64,000 bases of DNA from Chondrus crispus. Lineage: Eukaryota > Rhodophyta > Florideophyceae > Gigartinales > Gigartinaceae. Shown here piece after piece: positions 21,001 to 30,946 of the stretch. The notes below the pieces were generated by a model. The model saw only the letters and a program-made list of their open reading frames with translations, did not search any database and was not told where the DNA came from. Position 1 is the stretch's first letter. Each line of letters begins with the position of its first letter. The stretch is taken from the NCBI RefSeq assembly GCF_000350225.1, contig NW_005178873.1:114636-178635 (forward strand). The letters are read 5' to 3'. The translations under genes were made by a program, and so were the position numbers.

Positions 21001-22812
21001 AAAACTTACACTTTTTGAGCTTAAGTGACAATCCCTCCTGCTGTAGAGCCTGGAGTATAACCTCCACATCCTTGAGATGGGAGTCGTGGTCCTTGGAGGA
21101 AATTATAATATCATCCAAGTAAATCAAGCAACTCTTCCAGCTGTACCTGGAGAGGAGAATATCCAACATTCTTTGAAATGTAGCCGGGGCGTTCATCAAC
21201 CCGAAGGGCATTCGGTTGAACTGGTACGTCCCGGCATGACACGTAAACGTGGTTTTGGCCCTATCCTCCTTGGCAACTGGAATTTGCCAGTACCCGGAGT
21301 TACAGTCAAGTGTGGTAAACACCTTGGCTTCACCTAGGGAATCTAGGCACTTGTCCATGCGAGGAATAGGGTACGTTTCACGCATGGTTAGGGCGTTTAA
21401 ACGACGATAGTCGACGCAAAAACGGAGACTGCCATCCGACTTGGGGATGAGGACGACCGGCGAGGCCCACTCGGATTTCGACCGGGTGATAACCCCGCTT
21501 GCCAACATCTCGTCTACCGAGGCTTGTTCCGCCTCTCGGGCATGAGGAGTCGCTCGATAGGGATGACAACGAAACGGCTTTGCGCCGGGGGTGAGTTCGA
21601 TGCGATGTTCGGTCGCTCGAACCTCACCCAGGCTCCCATTCCACATGCCTGCGTACGGCGTAAGCATGGTGTGAACCTGCTTACGCACGTGCTGCGGCAA
21701 GTGGTCGAGGGGTACAGCATCCATGGGATGAGAACCCTCATGATTCGAGGAAGGTGAGCGAGGGGGGTCGGCGCCCTGTGAAGGAGGGCTCCCCTCGTCG
21801 AACTCCGCCGCAAGAACTGCGTCTGGAGGCATCGCCGTGCGGATCATCGCACGGGGATGGGGAGAAACGAAACCAACCACTTGGTTCTTCGACAGTCGCT
21901 TGATGGCCGATGAGAAGTTGGCCATCAAGATTTTAAACTCCTGCAACGGAGTGATGTGGATCACTCCGTTGGAAATGGAGACACGATGCTTCGCATATAG
22001 TTGCGGGTTTGGCTCCACAGTGGAGAGACCTCTTCGTCCATTAGTGACGTGTACCCACGTTTGGGTACCGGCCGGTATATTCACCGCTCGAGAAACCTTC
22101 AGCTTGGGCGAGGTACGCCCAGCTTCGGGGGCATACTCCTGCTCCGAGGGGAGCGGAGGGTGGTCTACGGCGCGGCGAGCCGGTTTACGAACGATCGGTA
22201 CCTTTGTACCGTCGTCCAACTCCACCAACTTTCGTCGGGGGTAGATCGCTTCGACAAATTTGTCGTTAAACTCACACCCGAGAATGACGGGGGCTGCCAA
22301 TCGTTGGCAAACGATGAAGTTACACTTCATGGTGCGGTCACCTAACCGCACTACCAGTGGGATTTCTCCGCTCGTCCGCAATGGGCGGCCATTTGCGTCA
22401 GCGATTGTCGGGACTTCACCCGGGGCGACGAGCGACTCCCATCCTGGGGGTAAGGTATCAACTCGAACGAAGTTGGAGCCCGCCCCCGTGTCGAGGATGG
22501 TGAGTTGCCTCACCATGACAGCTGGGGTAATACCAAGGTCTGCATAGACCTTGTAATTTCTCCGCGACAAGGTCATTACTGTCGCGGAGGGGTGAACATC
22601 CGTTGCAAGCGGCTGGGTGTTCGTCCGCCATGGTCGGCGTAGCGTACCGAGGCCTTCGGGGTCGGGATTTTCCTGGGCTATGCCAGGGTGTTTGCGGCTG
22701 AGTACTCGGAACCGCTTCTCCATCTTGGGAGGTGAAATTGTATCCGCCGACTTGGGCGAGTTCTCCAGGGTAGCCCCCGTCTTTACTTCAGTTGCTGCGG
22801 ACTGAGGTTCTG
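18066..22812 (-). pseudogene. pol: Pol of element 3: protease, RT, RNase H, integrase, chromodomain
   Basis: On the minus strand the frame follows gag in the -1 register. Protease has ILDTGAGSNF. RT has FCVDYRRLNAL, TTLDCNSGYWQIPV and the catalytic YLDDIIISSK. RNase H has YSLDTDASEAQLG, then a TAG at 20554-20552 between NY and TTEKECLA, and continues with VNTDHHSLRW. Integrase has the HHCC region and TAYHPQTNGQVERFNRTL. A frameshift of about two missing bases lies near 19553, and two small indels lie near 19005-19085. The chromodomain (about 18280-18120) has TEYVVESLAGY, VHWYGY and DDTWEP. The ATG at 22723 is internal to the frame and is probably not the start; expression through a -1 frameshift from gag is more likely. 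Apart from the breaks the protein closely parallels element 1. Confidence 0.93.
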
Positions 22813-24819
22813 CTAGTTTTTCGGAGGTCGCTGCACGCCATCCCCGGGCGGTGAAGTCTTCGCCACCGTTGCCGACGTTGGCAACTGTCCGGTGACAGAA
22901 ACGGGATTGATTACCCGGTTAGCCTCGTAACTGAGGAGAGCGACGGCGCGGAGATACGCATCCGGTGGGACCCGGCTCTTCTGTGCCGTCGTTAGCTTCT
23001 CGTACTGGTGGGGTATGACGGATACATCCTTAACCATCATGCCACAGTCGGGGGCAATGTGATCCCCGACTGTGTAGCAGGCGAAGCAGATGATCTGCGG
23101 GGAAGGCGGCCCCCGCAGATCCTTCTGAAGCTCCCGGGACGTTCGTCCGCCGGAGGGGCCGCGGGTGCTTCCCGGACGCTCTACAGCGGGATGGTACGGC
23201 TTGCGCCGGTCGCCGTAGAAAAGCGAATCTCCGTCGTTGAAGGAGGAGTCTTCCGTCGGTAGGTAGGATATCCCCCCGACGTTGTCACCTTCCATTGCGA
23301 AGTAATTCTCGGCACCCCGGGCTGATTGGTAACTGGGCGTGGGGCCGGTCGTCGAAGACGGAACGCTATCAAGAGCGGCTAGAACCTGTTTAACAGGGCG
23401 AGGCTTGATGAAGTCCACCCGGCGCCCAGCGGCAAGCTGGGCCCGTAGAGCGTCGCCATGTGACCGGGCGTGGGCTACTGTATCCTCGAACGAGGATCGG
23501 GGACGATCCTCGCGAGTTTTTAGCACCAGCGGCTTGATCGCGGGGGTTAGTCCCTCTATGTACAGAGTGGTCCTCTCGTACGGCGAGTGGACGTCCGTCA
23601 TATTGGTGTTGTCAAAGTTTTCCTTGCACCGCGCAAGGAAACTTATGACTCTGATCGGGTCCACCCCGCTGAACTTGGACTCGCCCATGACGACGAGGAG
23701 GTACTGCACCCTCTTACGGGTGGTGCCATAAACCTTGTCATTCACGTTTTGGCCAGTGTCCACGAGGCGGTATGCTCGGTAGTTACATGCACCCCTGAAG
23801 CGGTGGTTCGTCGGCTTCCAAACAGGAAGGTGTTTCTGTTTGGGGCCGAGCGTTGGCATTGGTACCGTGAGGGACTCCGACTCGGAATCAGATTCCGAGT
23901 CAGAGGCAGACGACGAGGATGAACTCAAATGATACGAGGACGAATCCTCGGGTGGCGGGTCTTTGCCCTTACGTCCCTTACGACAGCGATCCTTGTCCTT
24001 CTTCCGACTGGGTTTGGACTTCTTTCGTCGTCCATCCCCATTGTCGTCTGAACCTCCCCCAGAGTCAGGGTTCCCTCCCGGTACATTCCGGGAAGGTAAA
24101 TCACCTTCAAGGTGGATGGGTCCGGCGGAGGCACCTTCGCGGGACGCTCCAGTCGTAGCCAACAACGCCGTGTGATTGGCGGAAAACTGGGGGACGGTCG
24201 CCATAGAGAGGACCGGAATCCCAGCGGCTTGTAGCGCCGGAAGAGTAACGTTTGAAAAGAGCAAGCTCTTGTTCAACGGCGGTAACTCCGCAACGGGAGT
24301 GGTGGTAGACCTTTCACCCGGTATGGGTGTCGTGGAAACTCCGGCGGTAGTCGGAGGGTTAACAGCAGCCATGGCTGGGGTTTGCGTCGCCGATCCGACC
24401 TGCGTAGCCGGTAACGGGTCGGGACGCAACGTCTTAAGGACGGAGACTTCCTGCCGGAGTGTATTAAGCTCCGCAGTTAAAGTGACGATCTCTGTTTTCA
24501 GGGGGAGGACGGCCAGGTTGACACTGGCCGAGATATCTTTCTGCCAGGCGCGAGTTAAAACGCTTTCAAAAGCGGAGAGCCGATCGCGCCCTTGCGCGGA
24601 TTGAACATCCGCTTGTGCGGCGATGGTTTCCACCACAAAGCTGTTGAGGCTCTCTCGCAGCGCCGGCGATTGTGCAGCGAGTTTTTCCGCTACAGTAGTG
24701 AGCGTAAACCGTTCGGCTTCTCGGAGTGCCTCGTGGCAACTCCGAGTGATCCACGCCGCGGTGGCGGGTGGTACGTCTCAGGGACGGGTTTCTCGGGAGC
24801 TGTCGGAACCGGACATCAT
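22813..24819 (-). pseudogene. gag: Gag of element 3, with an early in-frame TGA
   Basis: Tandem ATGs at 24819 and 24816 (MMSGSDSSRETRP) open a frame that meets TGA at 24780-24778 after 12-13 codons. It then stays open for about 650 codons to the TAG at 22815-22813. The stop could have come from CGA. The frame below it has no ATG for a long distance, so the stop should block translation unless it is read through. Features in order: a coiled-coil-like N-terminus, a Pro/Thr-rich part, a Lys/Arg/Asp-rich tract with an acidic Ser run (YHLSSSSSSASDSESDSESE), a gag core (SKFSGVDPIRVISFLARCKE, YIEGLTPAIKPLVLKTRED) and a variant zinc knuckle CFACYTVGDHIAPDC (C-x2-C-x5-H-x4-C, one residue longer than usual). 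Confidence 0.85.
22816..22822 (-). promoter_or_regulatory. Candidate -1 ribosomal frameshift site at the gag end
   Basis: The last gag codons read CCG AAA AAC TAG. Slipping back one base on GAAAAAC puts ribosomes into the frame CTA GCA GAA CCT, which is open straight into protease. The heptamer resembles the eukaryotic X-XXY-YYZ slippery class (AAAAAAC), with G at the first position. It lies directly before the gag stop. Confidence 0.5.
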
Positions 24820-24896
24820 GTCTTGATAACACCTGAAAACGGTGGAAGGAAAACCTTCGAGAGAAAGAGAAAGGGTAAGAGAAACTCCGCAGCTTT

Positions 24897-24912
24897 CTAG
24901 GTCGGGAGACCA
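24897..24912 (-). promoter_or_regulatory. Primer-binding site candidate of element 3
   Basis: Three bases after the 5' LTR end the minus strand reads TGGTCTCCCGACCTAG. It begins with TGG, the complement of the tRNA 3' CCA. The matching tRNA cannot be named without the host tRNA set. Confidence 0.55.
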
Positions 24913-24915
24913 AAA

Positions 24916-25595
24916 TGTCGTGCACTGAGACCACGTGTGTTAGCCTCAGGCAGAGCACGCGTGTTCGGAACGCGGGGTGAGTGGGATACGGGAAACTACC
25001 CGGTGATAACCGGCAACGGGGTCCGGGCGCGCGTGCGCGGTAGGTAGAGTGGTAGGAAAGAGACAAGACACGGGGCGTAGCAAGCAGTAAGCGGTGCGAA
25101 GCGACAGCGAACGCGCGTAGGGAGCGGTAGAGGACCTCAGTAGCAGCGCGCGGTAGGAAAGAGGCGATTCGGGGAAGTGGATGGGCTCGCGTGGTGTCGC
25201 ACAGAGTGGGCGAGTACCGGCGCCAGGCTACTACCGAGAATCCAGAAACATTGGAAAGAACCCCAAGGCTTCGTGCCTGTTTTACTTAGGGTGGGACGTC
25301 GACTATATAGCCATCGACGCCGTAATAATAATACCTAAAATACGGTAATAATACCGGCGTACCAGCTTATACGCTGTACTGTACGTAATACCCTGTACCG
25401 GGTTATGATACACGAGTACACGTGGTGATAATACACGAGTACACGTGGTGACGATACACGTTTACACGTGGGAGATGAACCTGTCAGTACTTCAACAGAG
25501 CTTACACTAGGCCGTGCCTGAGGGAGAAATACACGTATACACGTGGGGTGCTGGTATGTGCCTCGCGACTGAGGGAGGCATGTCAGTGCACTACA
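24916..25595 (-). repeat. 5' LTR of element 3 (680 bp)
   Basis: This is the direct repeat of 13940-14644, with the same TG and CA ends. It has three CACGTG-containing units at about 25407-25470 and one at 25530-25546. It is followed directly by CTTTG, the right target-site copy. Confidence 0.95.
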
Positions 25596-25961
25596 CTTTG
25601 GCCTGGTCGTGAGATAGTTAGAATACTTGAGGTACACCGCCTTCGACATGCGCGAGAACACATAGTCGTGATACCGCTCCGCCTCCAAGTACCCGAGGTC
25701 GAGCCCCGAAAAGTCCACCTTCTCGTCCGCGAGCGCCACTTGCGACACGTGCATCTTGAAGTAGAACGACTGCGACACGCCCTTCTCCCCAAAGTTCGCC
25801 GTCCGGCTCATCTCCGGCCGGATGCATTGCCGCCCCTTCGTCTGGTCCGTGCTGCGCATCTAGTCATTCCAGAACATCTGGGGCCACTTGGGCCCAAGCT
25901 CCTCCCACAGCACCCGCATGAGCATCCACCCCAGCCCGGGGAAAAAGTCCGTCCGGTGCAG
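25596..25961 (-). pseudogene. GT13 N-acetylglucosaminyltransferase I, segment 5' of the insertion
   Basis: Read on the minus strand from 25961: LHRTDFFPGLGWML, VLWEELGPKWPQMFW, then a TAG at 25862-25860 where the family usually has Trp, then CIRPEMSRTANFGEKGVSQS, VDFSGLDLGYLEAERY and YLKYSNYLTTRPK. This is the conserved C-terminal half of eukaryotic GnT-I (MGAT1, GT13), which starts complex N-glycan synthesis in the Golgi. The frame continues at 13939 after the retrotransposon. No N-terminal half with the catalytic metal site is visible upstream. A possible AG acceptor precedes CTGCACCGG, so the rest could be separated by an intron. The nonsense codon plus the insertion make this copy non-functional. 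Confidence 0.78.
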
Positions 25962-25966
25962 CTACG

Positions 25967-26462
25967 TCATGACTTGATCGCGTCATCACTACTCAGCGCA
26001 TCTACAAGCTCCTGTCGGGCACCTTCGCTGCATATACTGAAGAGTCGTGCAGTCGCAGGATCAATAACCGGCAGGTCCTCCTTTTTCTCCGTCTCTTCAC
26101 TGATTTTCGCAACTCTCTTTTCTCATTCCTCCCTCTTTTTGAGATGATCTGTTCCCTTCTCTTTTGGTCCCTTGTCAACTGCCGTACTCACCTGCTTCGG
26201 ACCGTTCGGCATGGGCGTGGGTTTCGACTTCTCCAACAACTTCTTTGCCTCTACTGTAGCAGCTAATGAAGTCGACGAGATTCGGACCAAAGACAACTCT
26301 TCGTAAACCCACTTCGCTTCTTTTAACACACCCTTCTTGTAGGGAGCGGAATATTCCGAAGCGCATTTCGTGCCTCCGCGGTTTCCAACGGGCTTCCATT
26401 CCGACCGACCAATAAATCTTATCGATAATGTAGAAACAAGCAAGCATATGTTCAAATGACAC
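25967..26462 (-). CDS. Possible spliced or frameshifted gene, unknown product
   Basis: Three minus-strand pieces read like protein: FEHMLACFYIIDKIYWSVGM (26462 on), KKGVLKEAKWVYEELSLVR and AATVEAKKLLEKSKPTP (to about 26192), then EDLPVIDPATARLFSICSEG and ARQELVDALSSDDAIKS ending at a TGA at 25969-25967. A strong 5' splice-site-like CAG/GTGAGT lies at 26192/26191 and a TCAG acceptor near 26102, but joining these exactly does not keep the frame. So either the splice sites differ or the gene is broken. It ends six bases before the GT13 homology starts. No domain is recognised and no ATG is certain. Confidence 0.35.
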
Positions 26463-27485
26463 GTCGTGATGTTAGCATCGCCATCTCAAACGGAAAAATC
26501 CTACTTCTCAACAGGGCGATCGCGAAAGTCCTGAAACGTACCCTCCTCTCTCGCTTGCTGGCTCGAACATATACATATTGTGCGGCAAGTAGATCTTCAC
26601 TCCATTCGCGCAAAAAAGCATGGACCTCATTCTGAAGAGCCTGCTCCCCGTGTCGGCGCAGCGTAGCACCAGCCGATTTGATACGACAAAACTCGCAAAC
26701 GCCGTTGCAAAAATTTCGAAAAGACGGTTAGTTGACGGTGGCGAAGACTTGGTCGCAGGGGTGACATGTGAGACGGTTTGCTAACGGTGGCTTCCTCCAC
26801 CGACGGAAGCGTGAGAGTGGGTAGGTCGTCGACTGAGATGGACGCGGCGGATGCCGATGAGGCCGGCTGCCAATACGTGAGGGTGTAGTCGACGAGACGG
26901 CGACGGGCAGGCCGTTCAACGGTGGATGGTTGAGAGGGAGGCATGAGGATAGGCGGGTCGCACCGCACTCCTACGTGTCGTCAAGTTCTTTCGTTCGAAG
27001 ACGGAGAGAAAGGGGATTACCGGTAGGTAGAGGGTGCGGTGCGCAAGGTTTATGGTGCGCTCAAGGCAAGACCGCTGGCGTGGATGGGAGCCTCGTCGTG
27101 GATGGGAACCTCGGTGAAACAGCAGTCGTGCCCAGCAATGCAACAAAAACAGTTATACAACAGTTGATATGCCACGTGTAGACCGCAAAATGATTGAAAA
27201 ACGAACCAAGGGCTCGCTGCACAGAGAAGAGGACTCTCGTCCGAATTTTCTGGTGTCCATCGCGCCCTTACTTACGACTTCACAGCAGCGGAAAGTTTCC
27301 AGATATCGCCAGCCCTCTCACGCAAAGCCCCTGGGCGGTAATGGGCACGCGACTTGAGGACGTTTATTAGACGAGTAGAGTAGGTTTTGGTAGAGGACTC
27401 TACAGGCGTGTTAGACTCCCACGCTCAAGTCTCCTTCTGCATCAAGAAAGTGGCCAAAATCAAAGCCATTGTCAGAACAATCTTC
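26463..27485. other. Intergenic, no convincing gene
   Basis: Only short frames without motifs are present. A minus-strand frame at 26968-26627 is Pro/Ser-rich and lacks an obvious domain. The dispersed repeat shared with 13629-13688 lies at 27273-27332. Confidence 0.5.
27273..27332. repeat. Dispersed repeat, second copy of 13629-13688
   Basis: CGACTTCACAGCAGCGGAAA, then GTTTCCAGATATCGCC and CTCTCACGCAAAGC, matches the earlier copy in the same orientation. It lies in non-coding sequence. Confidence 0.8.
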
Positions 27486-28834
27486 CTAGTCTTCATTGCA
27501 CTCATTGGGGATGGTAGCCCTCCGAGCACTACTATTAATATCGTCTCGTTTTTCCACATGCTCGTTTGTTGCAGGAGGGGAATCAGTGCAGAGTTTAGAA
27601 AACTTCGCCGGGGACATTCGTAAGATTTGGGCGTCCAAGACGTCTTTCTGCTTGGACATACCAGGAAGGAAATCTCTGAGCCGCAGCCGAACCCTCATGC
27701 TGCCTTGTTCTGAATATTCTGCATCTTGGGGTACACCGCGTTGATTGCGAACTGCATCCGGACTGAAGTCATTTGGTACACGGGCCTCGTTTTCGTCATT
27801 TAGCGCAGTGGATGGCATGCATGCCATGCTTTCCATGGAAAGATGACTATGGCCGTTAATGATATCTTGCACAAACCAACGAAAAAGCAATGCAGTCCTA
27901 TAAACAGTCCTCAGTGACCCTGTGTGACTGGCCAGGAATTCCTCTACATTGCGGCCTTGTGTGAAAGCCACAAAGAAACTGACGGCTAAGCGAACTAGGT
28001 TGATGGTGCGATACATACGCTTGTCAGTAAAATCTTCCTCTGGTAATGGCGTCTTCCAGCTTGACATACATTTTTCCAGATGCGATTATGAATAGAGAGG
28101 CAACATTACCATCTGTGGCAATGGCAATACCAGCTGTTAGATGCTTTCCAGCGTCTCTAACAGCAAGACGAGCTCCTCCGCCACAGCTCTGCGATGCATC
28201 ATAACATCCAATTTTTTTGCCGTACTCTCTAAGCACTGCCGTTTCGTCTAAGTTCCATATTAGTTTTGGGCCATTTTTTGAATTCTGGGAATTCTGAACA
28301 CACGGTCTGGAGTACGGTTTCAAGACTTCCCACGTGCGATACATTTTCTGCAGCTAAACGTGCCGCAGAAACATTTTCGGAGACCCTGTACGCGATTTCT
28401 CTGTGACGGGCTGTGAAACTACGAATTGTGTTCGGGGATGGAACACCTCGCCGAAACGGGTGGCGACCGTCACTGTTAATTTTTGCAAAAACTGAGACCA
28501 GGTCGTTGTTATTGATTTCGAAGCCTTTCTTTGTGCCGACGAGTGCCCTTTGAACAATAAGCTCTTCTTCTGGCGGTGATGTAATCTGAGCAGGGCCTGG
28601 TCGATAATTTATTGGGTCAAGCAGTTTTTTCAGCGCAACATCGTCCCCTGTAGTGAAGTTTTCCTTGATACGAAAAGCTGTTGTGTTAGATACACCACTG
28701 AGCGAAGCAGTCTTCCGAATGCTGTATCCTTTTTTGAGGAGATCCAGCGCTCGGTGGCGCCGCTGTCGTTCAATATGGGCGTTTGCTATTCTTCGCTTGT
28801 GTGCTAGCGACTGCGCTCGCATAGATGGTGGCAT
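27486..28834 (-). pseudogene. Psq-type HTH / DDE (pogo-Jerky-like) transposase, broken
   Basis: From the ATG at 28834 the minus strand encodes a basic N-terminus and a Psq-like helix-turn-helix (RALDLLKKGYSIRKTASLSG, then VSNTTAFRIKENF). Next comes a CENP-B/DDE_1-style linker (EINNNDLVSVFAKINSDGRH) and the first catalytic aspartate in WNLDETAV near 28250. A one-base frame change lies at the CCCAAAA run near 28268. After GIAIATDGNVASLFIIASGK the frame changes again near 28060, and the expected second and third catalytic acids are not found. The distal frame (28067-27486; FVAFTQGRNVEEFLASHTGS) is protein-like but unassigned. It is therefore a dead or partly replaced copy. No terminal repeats were found by eye. 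Confidence 0.65.
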
Positions 28835-29383
28835 GGTGCGTATGCGTGTCGTCAATGGCGCGTTTAGACGTGTCCTGGAGTGCGGTTTGTGTATACAGGT
28901 TCCATAGGAACTGCAGATCTGCGGGGCAATGAAAGGTGGAATGCTACGCAAGCTGGTCTCAAAATTAGGGCCGTTTCAAAATTCCCATGTTCCAAAATGC
29001 CCCAGTGAGAAGGGTACTGGCGGGCCCACTACACGCTTACTGATATCGGTCCGCTTCGGCTTCGATTCCCTCCATCTGCACGCCCTCAATTTGCTTCAAT
29101 TCTCCGCCGCTTCTGCTCTCCTTCAAAGGCCCTTTACGATCACTACCAATCCTGATCACCCTGTCCTTTGGACCCACACTTCCCTTCGTTCCAGTCTCCC
29201 GCGTCCGCGCACCCCCTGCGAACTGCAAAGTACACAGGAGCACGCTCTTGGGACGTTTGTGAGGCCTCATAATTTGACACGTACTCCAGAATCCAGGTCT
29301 CCCAACAGTATAGTAGTGCGTGCTCTTGAGGGTCAAATTGAGACTTGAAAATTATGCGAAAACAGCGGTCCTTTAATTTGTGG
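28835..29383. other. Intergenic, no convincing gene
   Basis: Short frames on both strands have no motif support. This stretch separates the Psq transposase remnant from the left end of Harbinger element A. Confidence 0.5.
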
Positions 29384-29578
29384 GTTTACGCAATCAGCTT
29401 TTCAGAAAAGGATTTCACAATTTTTTAGATTTCCAATTCCAGAAAAGTGCTTTCCTGAAAAGCAAATTTTATGTAAAAGATGTGCATTACGCAAAACGAC
29501 TATCCGTAACAGTTGTGAGTATTAGCATAAAAGGCTCGAAAGTCGTAATGACAAGTAGAATAGGTACTGCACAAAAAC

Positions 29579-30784
29579 ATGAGTCTAGGACGTCAGAGAG
29601 ACCACTCCTACGCGCGGACGGCAATCAGGAAGCAGATATGGGAAGTTGCTGCCTATGTGTTAATGCGGAGGCGTCAGGCTAGCCGTAACAACAGCGTTTC
29701 ACTTTCAAATGTCCTATTACAAGCATTGGAAGAGTATCAGAGTCATTCAGTAGAGGGTCAACGATTCATTTTACGAGCTCGCCGTATCTCTTTGTCAATT
29801 TTCTCTTTCACCCTCAACTCCTTAACCGAACGGGATTGTCTGCGTCTATTTAGATTTAGAAAAGAACACCTAATTCAAATGGTTGAAGAAATAGCGTGGC
29901 CTCCTTTTAAAGGTACTACTACACGCAACAGGTACTCGTGCAATCCGATGTTGGTGACGTGTATAATCTTGAGACGAATGAGCACTCCCGCTCGCTGGAG
30001 TGACATGGAAATTATGTTCGGTAGGCATGCTCCACAGCTATCGGAGATATTTTGGGAAGGTTTGGAAAGGTTCTTGAGTACAAGAAAAGAGCTACTTACA
30101 GGGCCAATACCAGAGTCTTTCATACATCGAAATGCATGCAGATTTGCGGCAGCCATACATAGAAAAAGTGTTGCGTTGGACAACTACATCGGTTTCATAG
30201 ACGGCACTGTCATTGCCGTTGCGCGTCCCGGTGATACAGAGGCACAAAACGTGGCATATAATGGTCACAAGAGGAAACACGCGTTAAAGTACCAGGCTGT
30301 AACGACCCCTGACGGGCTGATGCTGCATGCATATGGTCCAACAGAGGGACGCAGGCATGATTGGACGCTTTATGTAAGGAGTGGAATTGACGAGATGTTG
30401 GATGAGATGTTGTTTGTCAATGGTATACAGTACTGCCTGTATGGAGATTCTGGCTACAACATACATTCATTCATGGAGGTGCCGTTCCAGGGGTGCAATC
30501 TGACAAACTATCAGAAGGCCCTGAACATGGCAATGTCAAAAGTGCGAGTGACCGTTGAGTGGATTTTCAAGGAGGTGAAGCTTTATTGAACTACCGTAGA
30601 CTTCAAGCGCAAGATGCGTATAGCGGAATCACCGGTAGGAGAAATTTATTTGGCATCTATGCTTCTAACCAACATGAGGAACTGTGTTTACCCGAACACA
30701 ATTTCGCAGTATTTCGACTGTGCGCCGCCTCCTCTCGGCCAATACCTCCACAAGAACGACTCCCTCCCTGCCGGGGGCCCGTAG
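29579..30784 (+). pseudogene. PIF/Harbinger DDE transposase A, one in-frame TGA
   Basis: The frame is 401 codons with a single TGA at 30587-30589. DDE_4-type motifs are intact: first Asp in GFIDGTVIAVARP, second Asp in CLYGDSGYN, Glu in VRVTVEWIFKEVK, together with the family block YNGHKRKHALKYQAV and GRRHDWTLYVRSGID. After the TGA the same frame continues with VDFKRKMRIAESPVGEIYLA and QYFDCAPPPLGQYL to TAG at 30782-30784. This matches the intact copy at 53894-55081 over its whole C-terminus. The TGA stands where that copy has Phe after KLY. If not read through, it removes about 65 C-terminal residues but leaves all three catalytic acids. Confidence 0.9.
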
Positions 30785-30946
30785 GGCGAAGGGACCAAGT
30801 CTGCGCCCGACAGGGCTGCGGACGTCGTCCAGAAGCCCAAGGGCCCCCGGCAGGGCCTCCAGCGACATTTAAAGCTCAAAAAGGCCTGAGAATGGCCGAC
30901 AGACTCCCGTAATCAGTAAAAGAACCTTTATTGGGCTACTGCAAAC

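Larger units (their letters stand above)
13940..25595 (-). mobile_element. Full-length 11.66-kb chromovirus with antisense ORF (element 3)
   Basis: The element is bounded by two long direct repeats that start TGTCGTGCACTG and end GTGCAC[CT]ACA, flanked by CTTTG on both sides. The minus strand reads 5' LTR (24916-25595), PBS, gag, pol with chromodomain, a hairpin-rich spacer, an antisense ORF, a purine tract and the 3' LTR (13940-14644). At 11.66 kb it is about twice the usual chromovirus length, because of the extra 3.4 kb between chromodomain and 3' LTR. The LTRs are nearly identical apart from one missing repeat unit, so insertion is fairly recent. Gag and pol carry two nonsense codons and a few indels. 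Confidence 0.96.

Noticed and set aside
21960..21990. Inverted repeat with 11-bp arms (CAACGGAGTGA/TCACTCCGTTG) in pol of element 3
   Set aside because: The reading frame runs through it intact and element 1 encodes a similar peptide there, so it is probably chance within coding sequence rather than one of the inserted palindromes.
25548..26147. 200-codon plus-strand ORF
   Set aside because: It is the shadow of the GT13 sequence on the opposite strand; its His/Arg/Leu-rich composition is typical of such shadows.
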